A stretch of 64,000 nt of DNA from Streptomyces sp. NBC_00663. GTDB lineage: Bacteria; Actinomycetota; Actinomycetes; Streptomycetales; Streptomycetaceae. The translations under genes were made by a program, and so were the position numbers. The stretch covers positions 6,324,001 through 6,388,000 of the forward strand of contig NZ_CP109027.1 in the NCBI RefSeq assembly GCF_036226885.1, written 5' to 3'. Shown here piece after piece: positions 1 through 8,692 of this stretch. The notes beneath the pieces were generated by a model. That model ran no database searches and was not told the origin of the DNA. It saw nothing but the letters and a program-made list of their open reading frames with translations. Each line of letters starts with the position of its first letter. Within the stretch, counting starts at the first letter, position 1.

Positions 1-1
1 G

Positions 2-655
2 GAGTTGGCGGCGCATGTGCGGGGTGAGGTGGGCGAGGTGCGGGTCGGTGCGTTCTCGACCGCGGTGCCCGCGCTGGTCGTACCCGCCGTACGGGCGCTG
101 CGGGTTTCGTCTCCCGGGGTGAGCGTGCGGGTGCGGGAGACGGAGGCGGGGGAGGCGTACGAGCTGCTGGCCGCCGGGGAGGTCGACCTCGCGCTGTCGC
201 TGGCCGCGCAGGCGCCGGTGGTGGGGGACGGGCGGTTCACGCGGGTGGAGCTGCTGGCGGACCCGTTGGATGTCGCGCTGCCGCCGGGGCACGAGTGGGC
301 GGACGTCGAGGGGCTGCGGCTGGCCGATCTCGCCGGGGAATCGTGGATCTTCGGGGGCAGCGGGCCGTGGTCGGACATCACGCGGGGGGCGTGCGAGGCG
401 GCCGGGTTCACGCCGCGGCAGGGGCATTCCGCGGCCGGGTGGACGGCGATCCTGGCGATGGTGGAGGCCGGGATGGGGGTGGCGCTGGTCCCGCGGACGG
501 CCGCGGTGGGGAGGGGCGGGGTGGTGCTGCGGGAACTGACGGTGGACCGCCCGGTCCGGCACGTGGTCGCGGCGGTACGGAGGGGGAGCGAGGCGGATGT
601 TGTGGTGAGGCGGGTGATGGCGGCGTTGGAGGGGGTTGCCGCGGGGGTGCGCTGA
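2..655 (+). CDS. LysR-family transcriptional regulator, C-terminal part (truncated by window start)
   Basis: The reading frame is already open at the first bases, so the N-terminal helix-turn-helix lies outside the window. What remains, about 217 residues, looks like the periplasmic-binding-protein-like effector domain of LysR regulators: it opens with GEVRVGAFSTAVPALV, then a VDLALSLAA segment, and later EAGMGVALVPRTA, which matches the usual end of the second subdomain. LysR proteins usually act as tetrameric activators or repressors responding to a small molecule; the ligand cannot be read here. The gene converges on pepN across about 250 bp that holds a dispersed repeat and a terminator hairpin. 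Family assignment is fairly secure, target genes unknown. Confidence 0.8.
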   Translation, partial: ELAAHVRGEVGEVRVGAFSTAVPALVVPAVRALRVSSPGVSVRVRETEAGEAYELLAAGEVDLALSLAAQAPVVGDGRFTRVELLADPLDVALPPGHEWADVEGLRLADLAGESWIFGGSGPWSDITRGACEAAGFTPRQGHSAAGWTAILAMVEAGMGVALVPRTAAVGRGGVVLRELTVDRPVRHVVAAVRRGSEADVVVRRVMAALEGVAAGVR

Positions 656-781
656 GGCCGCGGCGTCACTCACCCGCGCTGGCGGGGTGCCGCCTTTCTT
701 CGGGCCGGGGCCGCCCCAGCGGCACGACTGCCCGCGGCTAAGCGGCTGAACAGTTGAAGGGGCGCCCGCTGCATGTCCCTT

Positions 782-803
782 AGGGGCGCGGGGAACTGCG
801 CGA
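782..803 (+). repeat. Dispersed Streptomyces intergenic repeat, copy 1
   Basis: A 22-bp sequence containing GGGGCGCGGGGAACTGCG and followed by CGATCAGCCCCCAC. The same 22 bp recur without mismatch at 60828-60849. I recognise this core as a very common intergenic element in Streptomyces. Its GC-rich ends can pair with the following AGCCCCC. Function unknown. In the rest of 656-903 I see only the terminator below. Confidence 0.7.
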
Positions 804-858
804 TCAGCCCCCACCGGCCTGCACGCGCTCCACGGGCCCAGGCACCCAAGGCATGACA

Positions 859-889
859 AGGGGCGCCCCGCATTGCGCCGGGCGCCCCT
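859..889. terminator. Hairpin between convergent lysR-type gene and pepN
   Basis: A 10-bp perfect inverted repeat (AGGGGCGCCC / GGGCGCCCCT) with an 11-nt loop lies between the two convergent genes, about 15 bp after the pepN stop. It can serve both strands. Only a short T-rich tail follows on the minus strand. Confidence 0.6.
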
Positions 890-903
890 CATTGCCGTAC
901 CGG

Positions 904-3477
904 CTACTCCGCCGCCGCGTCCGCCGCCTGGGCCTTCAGGGCGCGTTCGATGCCCGACCGGGACTCCGAGACCAGGCGGCGCAGGGCCGCGTTGGGCTCG
1001 GCCGACGTCAGCCACTCATCCGTCTTGTCCAGGGTTTCCTGGGAGACCTGGATCGACGGGTAGAGGCCGACCGCGACCTGCTGGGCGATCTCGTGGGAGC
1101 GGGTGTCCCAGATGCCCTTGACCACCTCGAAGTACTTGTCCGTGTACGGGGCGAGGAGTTCGCGCTGGTCCGTCTGGACGAAGCCGCCGATGACAGCCTC
1201 CTGCACCGCGTTCGGGAGCTTGTCGGACTCGATGACCTGGGACCAGGCCTCCGACTTGGCCTCCTCGGTCGGACGCGCCGCGCGAGCCGTCGCCGCGTGA
1301 CGCTCGCCCGCCGCCGTCTTGTCCCGCTCGTACTCGCCCGCGATCTCCGCCTCGTCGTAGCGGCCGACCGAGGCGAGGCGCTCCACGAACGCCCAGCGCA
1401 GCTCGGTGTCCACCGCCAGGCCCTCGATCGTCTGCGAGCCGTCCAGCAGGGCCTCCAGGAGGTCCAGCTGCTCCGGCGTACGGGCCGTCGCCGCGAACGC
1501 GCGCGCCCACGCCAGCTGGTGGTCGCTGCCCGCCGCGGCGGACCGCAGATGCGCCAGCGTGGCGTCGGTCCAGCGGGTCAGCAGCGCCTCACGGGCGGTC
1601 GGGTCGGCGTACAGCTCGATCGCCAGCTTCACCTGGCGGTGCAGGGACTGCACGACACCGATGTCCGACTCCTTGCCGATGCCGGAGAGGACCAGGGACA
1701 GGTAGTCGCGGGTCGCCAGTTCGGCGTCGCGCGTCATGTCCCACGCCGACGCCCAGCACAGGGCGCGGGGGAGGGAGGACTCGAAGTCGCCCAGGTGTTC
1801 CGTGACGAACGCCAGGGACTGCTCGTCCAGACGGACCTTCGCGTACGACAGGTCGTCGTCGTTGAGCAGGACGACCGCCGGGCGGCGCTTGCCCACCAGC
1901 TGCGGTACGGCGGTCAGTTCGCCGTCCACGTCCAGCTCGACGCGCTCGTCGCGGACCAGCTTGCCGCTGTCCTCGTCGAGTTCGTACAGGCCGACCGCGA
2001 TGCGGTGCGGGCGGAGCGTGGGCTCACCCTGCGCGCCCGCGGGCAGCGCCGGGGCCTCCTGGCGGATCGCGAAGGACGTGATGACACCGGCCGCGTCCGT
2101 CTCGATCTCCGGGCGCAGGATGTTGATACCGGCCGTCTGGAGCCACTTCTGCGACCAGGTCCCCAGGTCACGCCCGGAGGTCTCCTCCAGCGCGCCCAGC
2201 AGGTCGGACAGCCGGGTGTTGCCGAACGCGTGGCGCTTGAAGTACGCCTGCACGCCCGCGAAGAACTCGTCCATGCCGACGTACGCCACGAGCTGCTTGA
2301 GGACGGAGGCGCCCTTGGCGTAGGTGATGCCGTCGAAGTTGACCAGGACGTCGTCCAGGTCGCGGATCTCGGCCATGATCGGGTGCGTCGACGGGAGCTG
2401 GTCCTGCCGGTACGCCCATGTCTTCATGGAGTTGGCGAAGGTGGTCCAGGAGTGCGGCCAGCGGCTGTCGGGCGCGTACGCCTGGCAGGCGATCGAGGTG
2501 TACGTGGCGAACGACTCGTTCAGCCACAGGTCGTTCCACCACTCCATGGTGACCAGGTCGCCGAACCACATGTGGGCCAGCTCATGGAGGATCGTCTCCG
2601 CGCGCAGCTCGTACGCGGCGTCGGTGACCTTGGAGCGGAACACGTACTGGTCCCGGATGGTCACGGCACCGGCGTTCTCCATCGCGCCCGCGTTGAACTC
2701 CGGCACGAACAGCTGGTCGTACTTCTTGAACGGGTACGCGTAGTCGAATTTCTCCTGGAACCAGTCGAAGCCCTGCCGCGTGACCTCGAAGATCGCGTCC
2801 GAGTCGAGGAACTCGGCGAGTGAGGGACGGCAGTAGATGCCGAGCGGGACGGACTGGCCGTCCTTCTCGTAGACGCTGTGCACCGAGTGGTACGGGCCGA
2901 CGATCAGGGCCGTGATGTACGACGAGATCCGCGGGGTCGGCTCGAACTCCCAGACGTCGTCCTTGGGCTCCGGGGTCGGGGAGTTGGAGATGACGGTCCA
3001 GCCGGTCGGCGCCTTCACGGTGAACTGGAAGGTGGCCTTCAGGTCCGGCTGCTCGAAGGAGGCGAAGACGCGGCGGGCGTCCGGCACCTCGAACTGGGTG
3101 TACAGGTACGCCTGCTGGTCGACCGGGTCGACGAAACGGTGCAGGCCCTCGCCCGTGTTGGTGTACGCGCAGTCGGCCACCACGCGCAGGACGTTGCGGC
3201 CCTCCAGCAGGGCGGGGAGCGCGATGCGGGAGTCCGCGAAGACCTCCGCCGGGTCGAGCGCGTCACCGTTCAGGGTGACCTCGTGGACCTCCGGGGCCAC
3301 CAGGTCGATGAACGACTCGGCACCACTCTCGGCCACGTCGAAGCGCACCGTGGTCACGGACCTGTAGGTACCGCCCTCTTGCGCGCCGGAGAGGTCGAGA
3401 TCGATCTCGTACGACTCGACGGTGAGCAGCTTTGCTCGCTGCTGAGCCTCTTCGCGAGTCAGGTTTGTGCCAGGCAC
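904..3477 (-). CDS. pepN: Aminopeptidase N (M1 zinc metallopeptidase), copy 1
   Basis: Cytosolic M1 aminopeptidase that removes N-terminal residues from peptides. The start is the GTG at 3477, preceded by GAGGAG at good spacing, giving 857 residues, the length I recall for Streptomyces PepN; a longer upstream frame is open but lacks a comparable site. Visible motifs are GAMEN near residue 264 (N-terminus recognition) and HELAH at 298-302, with the third zinc ligand Glu at 321 in NES, so H-E-x2-H-x18-E is intact. A long helical C-terminal domain follows. No signal peptide is seen. It is divergent from the DUF1203 gene. A paralogue of exactly the same length lies at 20571-23144. Confidence 0.95.
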   Translation of the reverse strand: MPGTNLTREEAQQRAKLLTVESYEIDLDLSGAQEGGTYRSVTTVRFDVAESGAESFIDLVAPEVHEVTLNGDALDPAEVFADSRIALPALLEGRNVLRVVADCAYTNTGEGLHRFVDPVDQQAYLYTQFEVPDARRVFASFEQPDLKATFQFTVKAPTGWTVISNSPTPEPKDDVWEFEPTPRISSYITALIVGPYHSVHSVYEKDGQSVPLGIYCRPSLAEFLDSDAIFEVTRQGFDWFQEKFDYAYPFKKYDQLFVPEFNAGAMENAGAVTIRDQYVFRSKVTDAAYELRAETILHELAHMWFGDLVTMEWWNDLWLNESFATYTSIACQAYAPDSRWPHSWTTFANSMKTWAYRQDQLPSTHPIMAEIRDLDDVLVNFDGITYAKGASVLKQLVAYVGMDEFFAGVQAYFKRHAFGNTRLSDLLGALEETSGRDLGTWSQKWLQTAGINILRPEIETDAAGVITSFAIRQEAPALPAGAQGEPTLRPHRIAVGLYELDEDSGKLVRDERVELDVDGELTAVPQLVGKRRPAVVLLNDDDLSYAKVRLDEQSLAFVTEHLGDFESSLPRALCWASAWDMTRDAELATRDYLSLVLSGIGKESDIGVVQSLHRQVKLAIELYADPTAREALLTRWTDATLAHLRSAAAGSDHQLAWARAFAATARTPEQLDLLEALLDGSQTIEGLAVDTELRWAFVERLASVGRYDEAEIAGEYERDKTAAGERHAATARAARPTEEAKSEAWSQVIESDKLPNAVQEAVIGGFVQTDQRELLAPYTDKYFEVVKGIWDTRSHEIAQQVAVGLYPSIQVSQETLDKTDEWLTSAEPNAALRRLVSESRSGIERALKAQAADAAAE

Positions 3478-3598
3478 GCGGTCATCTCCTCGGTATGGGT
3501 AGGTTCGGCGGTTCCGCCATCCTTCCATGGGAGCCGCGCGAAACGCGATGTCCGGAACCCGCCGGTGACCGGGGAGGACACCGAGGAGGGTGGAACAC

Positions 3599-4069
3599 AT
3601 GACCACCCACACGGCACGCCCCGTCCCCCCGTCCGCTCTGAAGGAACTCCGCGCCACCGACGACGCGGGTCGGCGGACGGTTCCCCTGACCGACGACGAG
3701 GGCGGGGCGCCCCTCAGGTGCTGTCTGCGGCGCAGTGTGCCCGGCGAGGTGATCGCCCTGGTCTCGTACGCCCCGCTGCGCCGCTGGGCCGCGGAGACGG
3801 GCGCCGAGCCGGGGGCGTACGACGAGCAGGGGCCCGTGTTCATCCACGCCGGGGAGTGTGCGGGGCCGGACCCCGACGGGTATCCCTTCGCGAACGCGCA
3901 CCGGACCGTCCGCCGCTACTCCGCCGATGGGCACATCCTCGGCGGCGAGCTGGTCTCCACCCTCGACGACGACGCCTTCCGAAACGCGTTCGACGACCCG
4001 GCCGTGGCGCTCGTCCACGTCCGGGCCGTCGAATACGGCTGCTTCCTCTACGAGGTCAGGAGGCCCTGA
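3599..4069 (+). CDS. DUF1203 family protein
   Basis: A 156-residue soluble protein. The ATG at 3599 was chosen because GAGGAGG ends about 8 nt upstream; the GTG at 3590 overlaps that site. It resembles DUF1203 proteins in the order LRCCLRRSVPGEVIALVSY, then GPVFIHA and RRYSADGHI. The family has no firmly established function. It is divergent from pepN and converges on asd with only 18 bp between stop codons. It carries no membrane segment or signal peptide. Confidence 0.75.
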   Translation: MTTHTARPVPPSALKELRATDDAGRRTVPLTDDEGGAPLRCCLRRSVPGEVIALVSYAPLRRWAAETGAEPGAYDEQGPVFIHAGECAGPDPDGYPFANAHRTVRRYSADGHILGGELVSTLDDDAFRNAFDDPAVALVHVRAVEYGCFLYEVRRP

Positions 4070-4087
4070 ACCCCGAACCCCTGGGGC

Positions 4088-5104
4088 CTAGCCCTTCAGC
4101 TCCGCCGCCACCAGCTCCGCGATCTGCACCGCGTTCAGGGCCGCGCCCTTGCGGAGGTTGTCGCCCGAGACGAACAGGGAGAGGCCGTTGTCGACGGTCT
4201 CGTCACGGCGGATGCGGCCGACGTACGAGACGTCCTTGCCGGCCGCCTGGAGGGGCGTCGGGATCTCGGAGAGGGCCACGCCCGGGGCGCCGGCCAGCAG
4301 CTCCGTCGCGCGCTCCGGGCTGATCGGACGCGCGAAGCGGGCGTTGATCTGGAGGGAGTGGCCGGAGAAGACCGGGACGCGCACACAGGTGCCGGAGACC
4401 TTCAGCTCGGGGATCTCCAGGATCTTGCGGGACTCGTTGCGGAGCTTCTGCTCCTCGTCGGTCTCGTTCAGCCCGTCCTCGACGATCGAACCCGCCAGCG
4501 GCACGACGTTGAAGGCGATGGGGCGCTTGTAGACCTGCGGCTCGGGGAAGTCGACCGCCTCGCCGTCGTGGGTCAGCTTGTCGGCGTCGGCGGCGACCTT
4601 CTGGACCTGGCCGTGCAGCTCCGCCACGCCCGCGAGGCCGGAGCCGGAGACCGCCTGGTAGGTGGTGGCGATGAGCGCTTCGAGGCCCGCCTCGGCGTCC
4701 AGCACCTTCAGGACCGGCATCGCGGCCATCGTGGTGCAGTTCGGGTTGGCGATGATGCCCTTGGGGCGGTCCGCGATCGCGTGCGGGTTCACCTCGGAGA
4801 CCACCAGGGGCACCTCGGGGTCCTTGCGCCAGGCCGAGGAGTTGTCGATCACGACCGCGCCCTGCGAGGCGACCTTCTCGGCCAGCGCCTTGGAGGTCGA
4901 GCCACCCGCGGAGAACAGCACGATGTCCAGGCCCGTGTAGTCCGCCGTCGCCGCGTCCTCGATCGTCACGCCGTCCAGGACCGTCCCCGCCGAGCGGGCC
5001 GAGGCGAACAGACGCAGCTCGGTGACCGGGAACTCCCGCTCCACGAGGATCCTGCGCATGACCGTGCCGACCTGGCCGGTGGCTCCGACGATTCCTACCT
5101 TCAC
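4088..5104 (-). CDS. asd: Aspartate-semialdehyde dehydrogenase
   Basis: Catalyses NADPH-dependent reduction of aspartyl phosphate to aspartate semialdehyde, the branch point to lysine/diaminopimelate, methionine and threonine. The 338-residue product begins at a GTG (5104) with AAGGAG about 6 nt upstream. The N-terminus has the nucleotide-binding GATGQVG motif. The catalytic cysteine is C123 in NPNCTT, and the acid/base histidine is H249 in FSGHS. In many actinomycetes asd sits next to aspartokinase; here its neighbours are unrelated (TerD-type gene upstream, DUF1203 gene convergent), so it may be a stand-alone or second copy. Confidence 0.95.
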   Translation of the reverse strand: MKVGIVGATGQVGTVMRRILVEREFPVTELRLFASARSAGTVLDGVTIEDAATADYTGLDIVLFSAGGSTSKALAEKVASQGAVVIDNSSAWRKDPEVPLVVSEVNPHAIADRPKGIIANPNCTTMAAMPVLKVLDAEAGLEALIATTYQAVSGSGLAGVAELHGQVQKVAADADKLTHDGEAVDFPEPQVYKRPIAFNVVPLAGSIVEDGLNETDEEQKLRNESRKILEIPELKVSGTCVRVPVFSGHSLQINARFARPISPERATELLAGAPGVALSEIPTPLQAAGKDVSYVGRIRRDETVDNGLSLFVSGDNLRKGAALNAVQIAELVAAELKG

Positions 5105-5211
5105 GACGACTCCTTCTACATGGCGGGTGCGTGGCCTGGACGTTTCCATGATGCGTCTCTTACCGGCCGGTGTGTCCAATCGTTTGCCCGAGGGATGGGA
5201 CGCCATGCGGG

Positions 5212-7293
5212 TCAGGGGCGCAGTTCGAGGGTCCACTCGCCGAGGCACCGGACGTGGAGGATCGAGTCCGATATGCGGTACGGACCGGAAGAAGCGGTGA
5301 GTTTCCGGTGCGGGAAGAGGTTTTCGTCCAGCTCGAAGACATGGATCAGGGCCGTCCCGACGACCACCAGCTCGGCCTCGGGCCCGGTGTGACGTACGAC
5401 TCCATACCAGCCACCGGGCGTCCGCGCCCCCAGCACGGGGGCCGCGTCGATCGGGGCCGGCTCCAGACGCCACTTCGTGTCCTCGCCGGCACGGACCGTG
5501 AGGAAGCAGCTGCCGCCGGGGTCGACCCACACCGGCCCGAGGGTGGGGCGGCGCCGGCCCAGCGTGTCGGCGACGGTCGTCGACTTGCCGTAGGGATGGT
5601 TCAGGGACCACGCGCTCAGGTGCTCGTCGTCGCCGCGTGAGGTCCGCGTCACCGTCATCAGGGTCGGCGGGCCCTGGTAGCGCAGAACGGTGCTGCCCCG
5701 GCCCTCGGTCGGGCCGGTGAACAGCGGCGCCTGCTCCTCGGGCAGCAGCCGCAGCGCCCAGTCGCCGGCGCACTTGACCCGTACGGCCTGCTCGGCCCTG
5801 CCGTCGGCGAACAGCACGGCCGTGCCCCGGGTGCCGTGCTGGCGGCCGGTGAGCCACTCGTCCTCGTCGCCGTACTCGTCGACGCGCTTCACTTCGAGGC
5901 TGTAGTCGGCCTTGGCGCCGGGGAAGTCGTACTGGACCAGCGCCGGGCGCCCGGGACGGGGGTTGAGGAGGGTGATCGTCCGGTCGCCGCGGCCCTCGTA
6001 GGCGCCGGTCTTCAGGCCCGCCGAGGGATCACGGACGGGGAGCGGCTTGGCGGTCAGTTCCCAGTTGCCGTCGCCGTGCTCGACGACGAGCAGCAGCGGG
6101 CCGTCGGGGACGGGGACGGTCTGCTTGAGCTTGCCGGTCTCGTTGCACAGCATTTCGTTCTCGTCGAGGTCGTCGAAGTGCTCGGCCTCGTGACAGTTCA
6201 CTACGAACCACTCGCCGCGGTCGGCGCCACCGTCGAAACGGACCTTCACATCGGCCATGGTGCCCAGGTAGGCCACGACGTCGGGGCCGCGCCCCTTGAG
6301 CGTCTGGGTGCCCAGCGGACGGGCCGCCGACAGCGGCAGCACCCTGATCGTCCAGTCGCCCTCGTAGCTGACCTTCATCCGCAGCGGACGGTCGCGCGGG
6401 GGCTGCACCAGGGCGCGGCCGTGGAAGTCGCGCAGGGTGGTGTTGAAGACGGTGTCCTCGTCCTTGTTGCGCCGGTTCAGCGTCTCGACGAGGAGCCATT
6501 CGTCGCCCCGGACCTGCGCCTCCACGATCACCGGCCCGGGCGGCAGCGGTACGTCCACGGAGACGACGCCGTTGCCGCGGCCGCTCTGGGTGTGGGGCGG
6601 GAAGTCGGTGCCGAGGGGGGCGGGGGTGGGTGCGGGGACGGGCGCCGGCGTGTACGTGGGTATCGGGGCGGGCGTCGGTACGGCATCGGCGATCGGCGCC
6701 CCGGCCGTCTTCGCCACCCCGGCCTGCATCACCGGCGTCACCGGCGGCGCCACCGGCTCCGCCTCCACCACGATCCCGAAGTCCGTCGCCAGCCCCGCGA
6801 GCCCCGAGTCCCAGCCCTGTCCGACCGCCCGGAACTTCCACTCCCCGTTGCGCCGGTAGAACTCCCCGAGCACGAAGGCCGTCTCCCCGGCGGCGTCCGT
6901 CACGTCGTAGTGCACGACGATCGTGCCGTCGCCCGCGACGGTCTGGAGCGCGAGCCCCGGCACCGCCCCGAAGGTGCCGTCGTCGCAGGACGCGGCGACC
7001 AGCACCCGCTGCACCGCCGGCTCCACCCGGGGCAGGTCCAGCTCCAGCCACTCGGCGAGCTGGTCCACGCCGTCCCCGGAGCCGAGGTGCCGTACCGCGC
7101 CCGAGGGATGCGCGGGCTGGTTGTGGAAGACGAGGTCGGCGTCGCCGCGCACCTTGCCCGCCGCGTCGAGCAGCAGCGCCGAGACGTCCACGACCGGCGT
7201 CCCCGGCACCTTCCGGCGGCAGACGGCAACCCTCAGGAGACCGGCGGGGACAGGGGTGTTGGCCCCCTTCACGATGTGCGTCATGGGGCTCAT
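5212..7293 (-). CDS. TerD-family protein with about five C-terminal repeat modules
   Basis: The product is 693 residues, against roughly 190 for a classical TerD. Residues 1 to about 185 form a TerD domain: MTHIVKGANTPV, DVSALLLD, HNQPAHPSGAVRH and GEFYRRNGEWKFRAVGQGW are all typical of this calcium-binding stress fold. A Pro/Ala/Thr-rich linker follows (about 190-235). The rest is about five modules of roughly 85-100 residues, each closing with a G-x-W-x-L-x-x-x-P-like motif (GDWTIRVLP, GNWELTAKP, GDWALRLLP, TKWRLEP, GEWTLELRP). TerD proteins are linked to tellurite and general stress; the role of the tail is unknown. Start could be ATG 7293 or 7284; neither has a strong ribosome site. Divergent from the ECF sigma gene. 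Confidence 0.8.
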   Translation of the reverse strand: MSPMTHIVKGANTPVPAGLLRVAVCRRKVPGTPVVDVSALLLDAAGKVRGDADLVFHNQPAHPSGAVRHLGSGDGVDQLAEWLELDLPRVEPAVQRVLVAASCDDGTFGAVPGLALQTVAGDGTIVVHYDVTDAAGETAFVLGEFYRRNGEWKFRAVGQGWDSGLAGLATDFGIVVEAEPVAPPVTPVMQAGVAKTAGAPIADAVPTPAPIPTYTPAPVPAPTPAPLGTDFPPHTQSGRGNGVVSVDVPLPPGPVIVEAQVRGDEWLLVETLNRRNKDEDTVFNTTLRDFHGRALVQPPRDRPLRMKVSYEGDWTIRVLPLSAARPLGTQTLKGRGPDVVAYLGTMADVKVRFDGGADRGEWFVVNCHEAEHFDDLDENEMLCNETGKLKQTVPVPDGPLLLVVEHGDGNWELTAKPLPVRDPSAGLKTGAYEGRGDRTITLLNPRPGRPALVQYDFPGAKADYSLEVKRVDEYGDEDEWLTGRQHGTRGTAVLFADGRAEQAVRVKCAGDWALRLLPEEQAPLFTGPTEGRGSTVLRYQGPPTLMTVTRTSRGDDEHLSAWSLNHPYGKSTTVADTLGRRRPTLGPVWVDPGGSCFLTVRAGEDTKWRLEPAPIDAAPVLGARTPGGWYGVVRHTGPEAELVVVGTALIHVFELDENLFPHRKLTASSGPYRISDSILHVRCLGEWTLELRP

Positions 7294-7339
7294 GGTGACA
7301 GTGAAGATCACGTGAAGAAAGAATTCCGGAGATCGGACC

Positions 7340-7367
7340 GAACGTTTCCGCCCGAGCCGGCGTCATA
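7340..7367 (+). promoter_or_regulatory. Possible ECF-type promoter upstream of the sigma factor gene
   Basis: GAAC at 7340-7343 is followed after 17 bp by CGTCATA at 7361-7367, about 24 bp before the GTG at 7391. This layout resembles autoregulated ECF promoters (GAAC-like -35, CGTC-like -10). It lies in the divergent region shared with the TerD-family gene. This is inference from pattern only. Confidence 0.3.
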
Positions 7368-7390
7368 GAGGAAACGCGGCGAGGAGAGGG

Positions 7391-7936
7391 GTGGCTGTGC
7401 TGCGCAGAAAGGCCCGCCGCGGCCAGGGGGACGGTGTCCATGACGGGCCGGACGACCCCCTCGACGCGGCTCAGGAACGTCGGGTGCGAGCCGTGCTCGC
7501 GCTCGGCGGCGTACCGCAGGCGGACCTGCCGGACGGGGTGCAGCAGGTCCGCCTGCGGTTGCTGGAGCGGGCGGCGAAGGGGTACGAGGCGCCGCGCGAC
7601 GTCTCCGCGTGGGCGGCCGTCGTCGCCTCCAACCTCGCCATGGACTGGCACCGCGCCAAGCGCCGGCAGGAGCGGATCGGCGAACGCCTCGCCTCGCTGC
7701 GCCAGTTGGAGCACCCTTCCGGCGAGGACACCAGCGTGCTCTCGCTCGCCGTCGCCCAGGGGCTGGACGAACTGCCCGACAACCAGCGCCAGGTCCTCGT
7801 CCTGCGTTTCTACGCCGATCTGCCGGTACGGGACATCGCCCAGGAACTCGGTGTCCCGGAGGGCACGGTCAAGAGCAGGCTGCACACGGCGGTCCGCGCG
7901 CTGCGCGCCCGTCTGCACGAGGACGAGGTGGTGTGA
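7391..7936 (+). CDS. ECF-type RNA polymerase sigma factor
   Basis: A 181-residue sigma-70 family protein with region 2 (the stretch ending VASNLAMDWHRAKRR, about residues 35-95) and region 4 (DELPDNQRQVLVLRFYADLPVRDIAQ cut here into LPDNQRQVLVLRF and DLPVRDIAQELGVPEGTVK, about 125-175). Region 3 is missing, as expected for extracytoplasmic-function sigma factors. The GTG at 7391 has GAGGAGAGG just upstream; a GTG at 7397 is an alternative. The next gene starts 1 bp after its stop and encodes a single-pass membrane protein, the usual arrangement of an ECF sigma and its anti-sigma regulator. Confidence 0.9.
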   Translation: MAVLRRKARRGQGDGVHDGPDDPLDAAQERRVRAVLALGGVPQADLPDGVQQVRLRLLERAAKGYEAPRDVSAWAAVVASNLAMDWHRAKRRQERIGERLASLRQLEHPSGEDTSVLSLAVAQGLDELPDNQRQVLVLRFYADLPVRDIAQELGVPEGTVKSRLHTAVRALRARLHEDEVV

Positions 7937-7937
7937 C

Positions 7938-8642
7938 ATGACCGCCGAACACCGGGACGTCGACGCGCTGATGGCCGCGCTCACCGGCGAACCCCTGCCC
8001 GACGACGCGGACGCCACCCTGCGCGGCGAACACCGCGAGGCCACCGCCGACATCGCCCTCCTGCGCGAGCAACTCGGCCTGATCGGCGAAACGTTGGCGC
8101 GGGAGCCGCGCCCCGCGCCGAGGCCCGCTCCGGTACGTCCCTCACGGGCCCGGCGCTGGGCCCCGAAGCTCGCCTTCGGCACCCTCGCGGTCGCCGCCGT
8201 GGCCTCCGTGGTCACGGGGCTCGGCTGGCTGGTCGCGACGGGCGGCAACGACGCCGCGGACGCCGGAAGCAGCGCCGACTCCGAGAAGTCCCAGTCCGAC
8301 GCCACCGCCCGCTTCGGCAGCCCCCACTACCTCGCCTGCACCCGCCTGGTCGTCGAGGGGACGGTCGCCTCGGTCGAACGCCTCTCGGACCAGGTGCAGT
8401 TGCGGATCACCGTGGACGTGGTCCGCTACTACAAGCAGGACATGAAGGGCCCGGAGCAGCTGACGTACGTCGTGGACGACACCTTCGTCGACGGTCTGCA
8501 CAAGGGCGACCGCGTCCTGTTCGGGGTGCTCCAGGGTGACGCCGTGCCCGACCACTGGGTGGTCGGCGAGAAGGAGGTCGCCCGCGAACGGGCCTGGATC
8601 CAGGCCTCGTTGCCGCAGTCGCGCGACCTGCCGTGCGCATGA
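7938..8642 (+). CDS. Single-pass membrane protein, probable anti-sigma factor
   Basis: A 234-residue protein translated almost continuously with the ECF sigma gene. The N-terminal 70 residues are cytoplasmic, acidic and Ala/Leu-rich (DVDALMAALTGEPLPDDAD). A single hydrophobic segment (FGTLAVAAVASVVTGLGWLVA, near 75-95) follows, then an extracellular part with ACTRLVVEGTVASVERL and a probable beta domain. No HxxxCxxC zinc motif of the ZAS family is visible, so the anti-sigma role rests on position and topology only. It is followed by a strong bidirectional hairpin. Confidence 0.65.
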   Translation: MTAEHRDVDALMAALTGEPLPDDADATLRGEHREATADIALLREQLGLIGETLAREPRPAPRPAPVRPSRARRWAPKLAFGTLAVAAVASVVTGLGWLVATGGNDAADAGSSADSEKSQSDATARFGSPHYLACTRLVVEGTVASVERLSDQVQLRITVDVVRYYKQDMKGPEQLTYVVDDTFVDGLHKGDRVLFGVLQGDAVPDHWVVGEKEVARERAWIQASLPQSRDLPCA

Positions 8643-8646
8643 GAAA

Positions 8647-8674
8647 GGGCGGGCGCCCCGAAGGACGCCCGCCC
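8647..8674. terminator. Bidirectional terminator between anti-sigma-like gene and subtilase
   Basis: A 9-bp perfect GC stem (GGGCGGGCG / CGCCCGCCC) with a 10-nt loop sits in the 50-bp gap between two convergent genes, so it can end both transcripts. Confidence 0.75.
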
Positions 8675-8692
8675 TGGTCACCGTAGGAGGAA

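Noticed and set aside
904..3843. 979-residue start for pepN copy 1
   Set aside because: The extra N-terminus is unlike any PepN; GTG 3477 has a good ribosome site and gives the family length.
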